Source of the DNA: Peribacillus frigoritolerans | GTDB taxonomy: Bacteria; Bacillota; Bacilli; Bacillales; DSM-1321 | DNA length: 64,000 nt | NCBI RefSeq assembly: GCF_001636405.1 | Contig: NZ_KV440950.1 | Location: 2,751,712 to 2,815,711 of the forward strand | Direction: 5' to 3' | In this document: positions 62,574 to 64,000 of the stretch, one piece after another | Numbering within the stretch: position 1 is the first letter of the stretch | How the letters are laid out: the number at the start of each line of letters is the position of its first letter | Made by a program: the position numbers and the translations under genes | The notes under the pieces: generated by a model | Seen by the model: only the letters and a program-made list of their open reading frames with translations | Databases searched by the model: none | Told to the model about the DNA's origin: nothing

Positions 62574-64000
62574 TTAATGCTTTCTAAAATTCTTAAAGGG
62601 ATCTATCGCTGTTTTTTGCACTCCGGAATGTAAATTATATAAAGGATGATTTTTATAAAACATATCTAATGAAAATGAATCTGAATTAGTGTTTTTAAAT
62701 TTAGTATCTTGGTAATCTTTTTTCTGATACGATGACAAGATCCTAGAATTATAATTTTGTTGAGTTCGATCAATTTCTGTGTAACTCGGTTTATTTAGGG
62801 GAGAGGATATTTGACTATGTGATGTTTGCATATTAAAATTTTGGGTTGTATTTTTTTGTTGGTTTGTTTCATTCGAGAATCGAAACGCACTTGGTTGATT
62901 AATTACTTCTTTGTTATTTGGCGAATTGAAATTTCCCATATTAACACGAGTATTTCCAATTTGCTGTTGTATTCCATTTTTATTAAAAGGTTTTTCCACT
63001 TTTCCTGTTGCTTGCAAATGATCTTTTTCTCGTTGTTTAATATATTTTGTTCGTTCATCTTTATCATGTATTTCTTTTGCTTTTTGATCATTTACCGTTT
63101 TATTTATATTTTCTATTTTTTGCAAATAACTAATTTCTTTATCTTTTAAATCTATTATGGAACCGGTTAAGTTCTTAATTTCCTGTTGATGTTGACTTTC
63201 ATTTTCTTTTAAATTGATAATCGTCTGTTCTAAATGATCAATCTCGGCTTTATATTTATTTTCTTGCTCTGAAACACGAGCAATCGTTTGATTCAAATGA
63301 TCTATTTCTTGTTGATGTAGATTTTCATTTTCCTTAAAATTAATAATCATTTGCTCTAGGTTTTCAATTTCGGCTTTATATTTATTTTCTTGCTCCGAAA
63401 CAAAAGCGATCGTTTGATTTAACTGCTCGATTTCCTGTTGACGATGATTTTCATTTTCCTTTAGATTGCAAATCGTCTGTTCTAAATGATTAATCTCGGC
63501 TTTATATTTATTCTCTTGCTCCGAAACAAGAGCAATCGTTTGATTTAACTGCTCGATTTCCTGTTGACGATGATTTTCATTTTCCTTTAGATTGTAAATC
63601 GTCTGTTCTAAATGATCAATCTCGGCTTTATATTTATTATCTTGCTCCGAAACAAGAGCAATCGTTTGATTTAACTGCTCGATTTCTTGTTGATGTTGAT
63701 TATCATTTTCCTTTAAATTGATAATCGTCTGTTCTAAATGATCAATCTCGGCTTTATATTTATTTTCTTGCTCTGAAACAAGAGCAATCGTTTGATTTAA
63801 CTGCTCGATTTCTTGTTGATGGTTATCTTCATTTTTCTTAAAATTAATAAGCATTTGCTCCAGGTTATCAATCTCCGCTTTATACTTATTTTCTTGCCCT
63901 GAAAAAAGAGCAATCGATTGATGTAACTGCTCGATTTCTTGTTGATGGTTATCTTCATTTTCCTTAAAATCAATAATCATTTGCCCTAGGTTTTTAATCT
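62574..64000 (-). CDS. Long coiled-coil repeat protein, partial (5' end beyond the window)
   Basis: At least 474 residues; the frame is still open at the window edge, so the in-frame ATG at 63980 is not taken as the start. The visible N-terminal part is about six and a half 42-residue units of the type EIDHLEQTIINLKEN / QHQQEIEQLNQTIALVSEQ / ENKYKA. Six heptads per unit predict a continuous coiled coil. The last 180 residues are Asn/Gln/Ser-rich and irregular, ending GVQKTAIDPFKNFRKH. I do not recognise a family. A fibrous surface or scaffold role beside the glycosyltransferases is inference. Confidence 0.7.
   Translation of the reverse strand, partial: IKNLGQMIIDFKENEDNHQQEIEQLHQSIALFSGQENKYKAEIDNLEQMLINFKKNEDNHQQEIEQLNQTIALVSEQENKYKAEIDHLEQTIINLKENDNQHQQEIEQLNQTIALVSEQDNKYKAEIDHLEQTIYNLKENENHRQQEIEQLNQTIALVSEQENKYKAEINHLEQTICNLKENENHRQQEIEQLNQTIAFVSEQENKYKAEIENLEQMIINFKENENLHQQEIDHLNQTIARVSEQENKYKAEIDHLEQTIINLKENESQHQQEIKNLTGSIIDLKDKEISYLQKIENINKTVNDQKAKEIHDKDERTKYIKQREKDHLQATGKVEKPFNKNGIQQQIGNTRVNMGNFNSPNNKEVINQPSAFRFSNETNQQKNTTQNFNMQTSHSQISSPLNKPSYTEIDRTQQNYNSRILSSYQKKDYQDTKFKNTNSDSFSLDMFYKNHPLYNLHSGVQKTAIDPFKNFRKH
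63165..64000 (-). repeat. 126-bp tandem repeats encoding 42-residue coiled-coil units
   Basis: Six full units plus partial ones. Neighbouring copies (for example the two around 63400-63650) are nearly identical in DNA, indicating recent duplication or gene conversion. The array continues past the window edge. Confidence 0.9.

Noticed and set aside
63165..64000. 126-bp tandem array as a non-coding satellite
   Set aside because: The reading frame stays open through all units with a heptad pattern, so it is coding.
1..64000. rRNA, tRNA genes, intact IS elements, prophage or CRISPR-Cas
   Set aside because: None could be recognised; only decayed recombinase fragments were found.

Overview
The window reads as chromosomal DNA of an aerobic, endospore-forming Bacillaceae. 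The best impression is a Bacillus/Peribacillus-type genome. This rests on close resemblance of many products to Bacillus subtilis families (YuxL, YhcV, YkuS, YmaD, YwrF, MhqD, AnsR-AnsA-AnsB, GlpT, a YaaH-like spore hydrolase, bacterial nitric oxide synthase), on strong GGAGG-type ribosome binding sites, frequent TTG/GTG starts and abundant intrinsic terminators. Species assignment is inference.

Positions 1-37 kb are ordinary housekeeping and stress-response chromosome. In order: the tail of an ABC-2 permease; a metallo-beta-lactamase-fold hydrolase; a CBS protein; the YuxL peptidase; a DUF2680 secreted protein; a small membrane protein behind a sigma-B-like promoter; a flavin disulfide-reductase-like oxidoreductase with an HxlR regulator; nitric oxide synthase; a second sigma-B-like small gene; CorA; several very small genes; YkuS and YmaD homologues; a three-gene polyhydroxyalkanoate-synthase-like operon; a quinone/catechol detoxification operon (two ring-cleaving dioxygenases, MhqD hydrolase, flavin reductase) with an MhqR-box-like palindrome; a SAM-riboswitch-controlled S-methylmethionine operon (mmuP-mmuM); the divergent ansR / ansA-ansB locus; glpT; a YjgB-like protein; a CoxG-like protein; a CstR-like persulfide-sensor regulator; cardiolipin synthase; a benzil-reductase-like SDR; a LysM-GH18 spore hydrolase; an MFS exporter and a YwjA-like ABC exporter. 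Intergenic spaces carry a family of GC-rich repeats. Three of these copies sit between near-duplicate terminator hairpins.

Positions 37-64 kb are a mosaic surface-glycan locus, AT-rich by eye. A UDP-GlcNAc-derived sugar operon (2-epimerase, CapE/FnlA-like dehydratase, RmlD-like reductase) is followed by epimerases, three GT4 and three GT2 glycosyltransferases, a methyltransferase, a beta-propeller-like protein of unknown function, and a PAPS-forming set (TSUP transporter, CysC, Sat). Two large repetitive proteins lie here: a head-repeat protein (14-residue SHAEG repeats, then a peptidase G2-like domain, then SHOCT) and a coiled-coil protein with 42-residue repeats that runs off the window end. 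Between them are long non-coding stretches holding wrecked genes: IS3-like and IS110-like transposases, a tyrosine recombinase, a glycosyltransferase, and the C-terminal end of a second beta-propeller-like gene. The locus has been repeatedly invaded and rearranged. Its likely output is a decorated, possibly sulfated glycan on a cell or spore surface; that role is inference.
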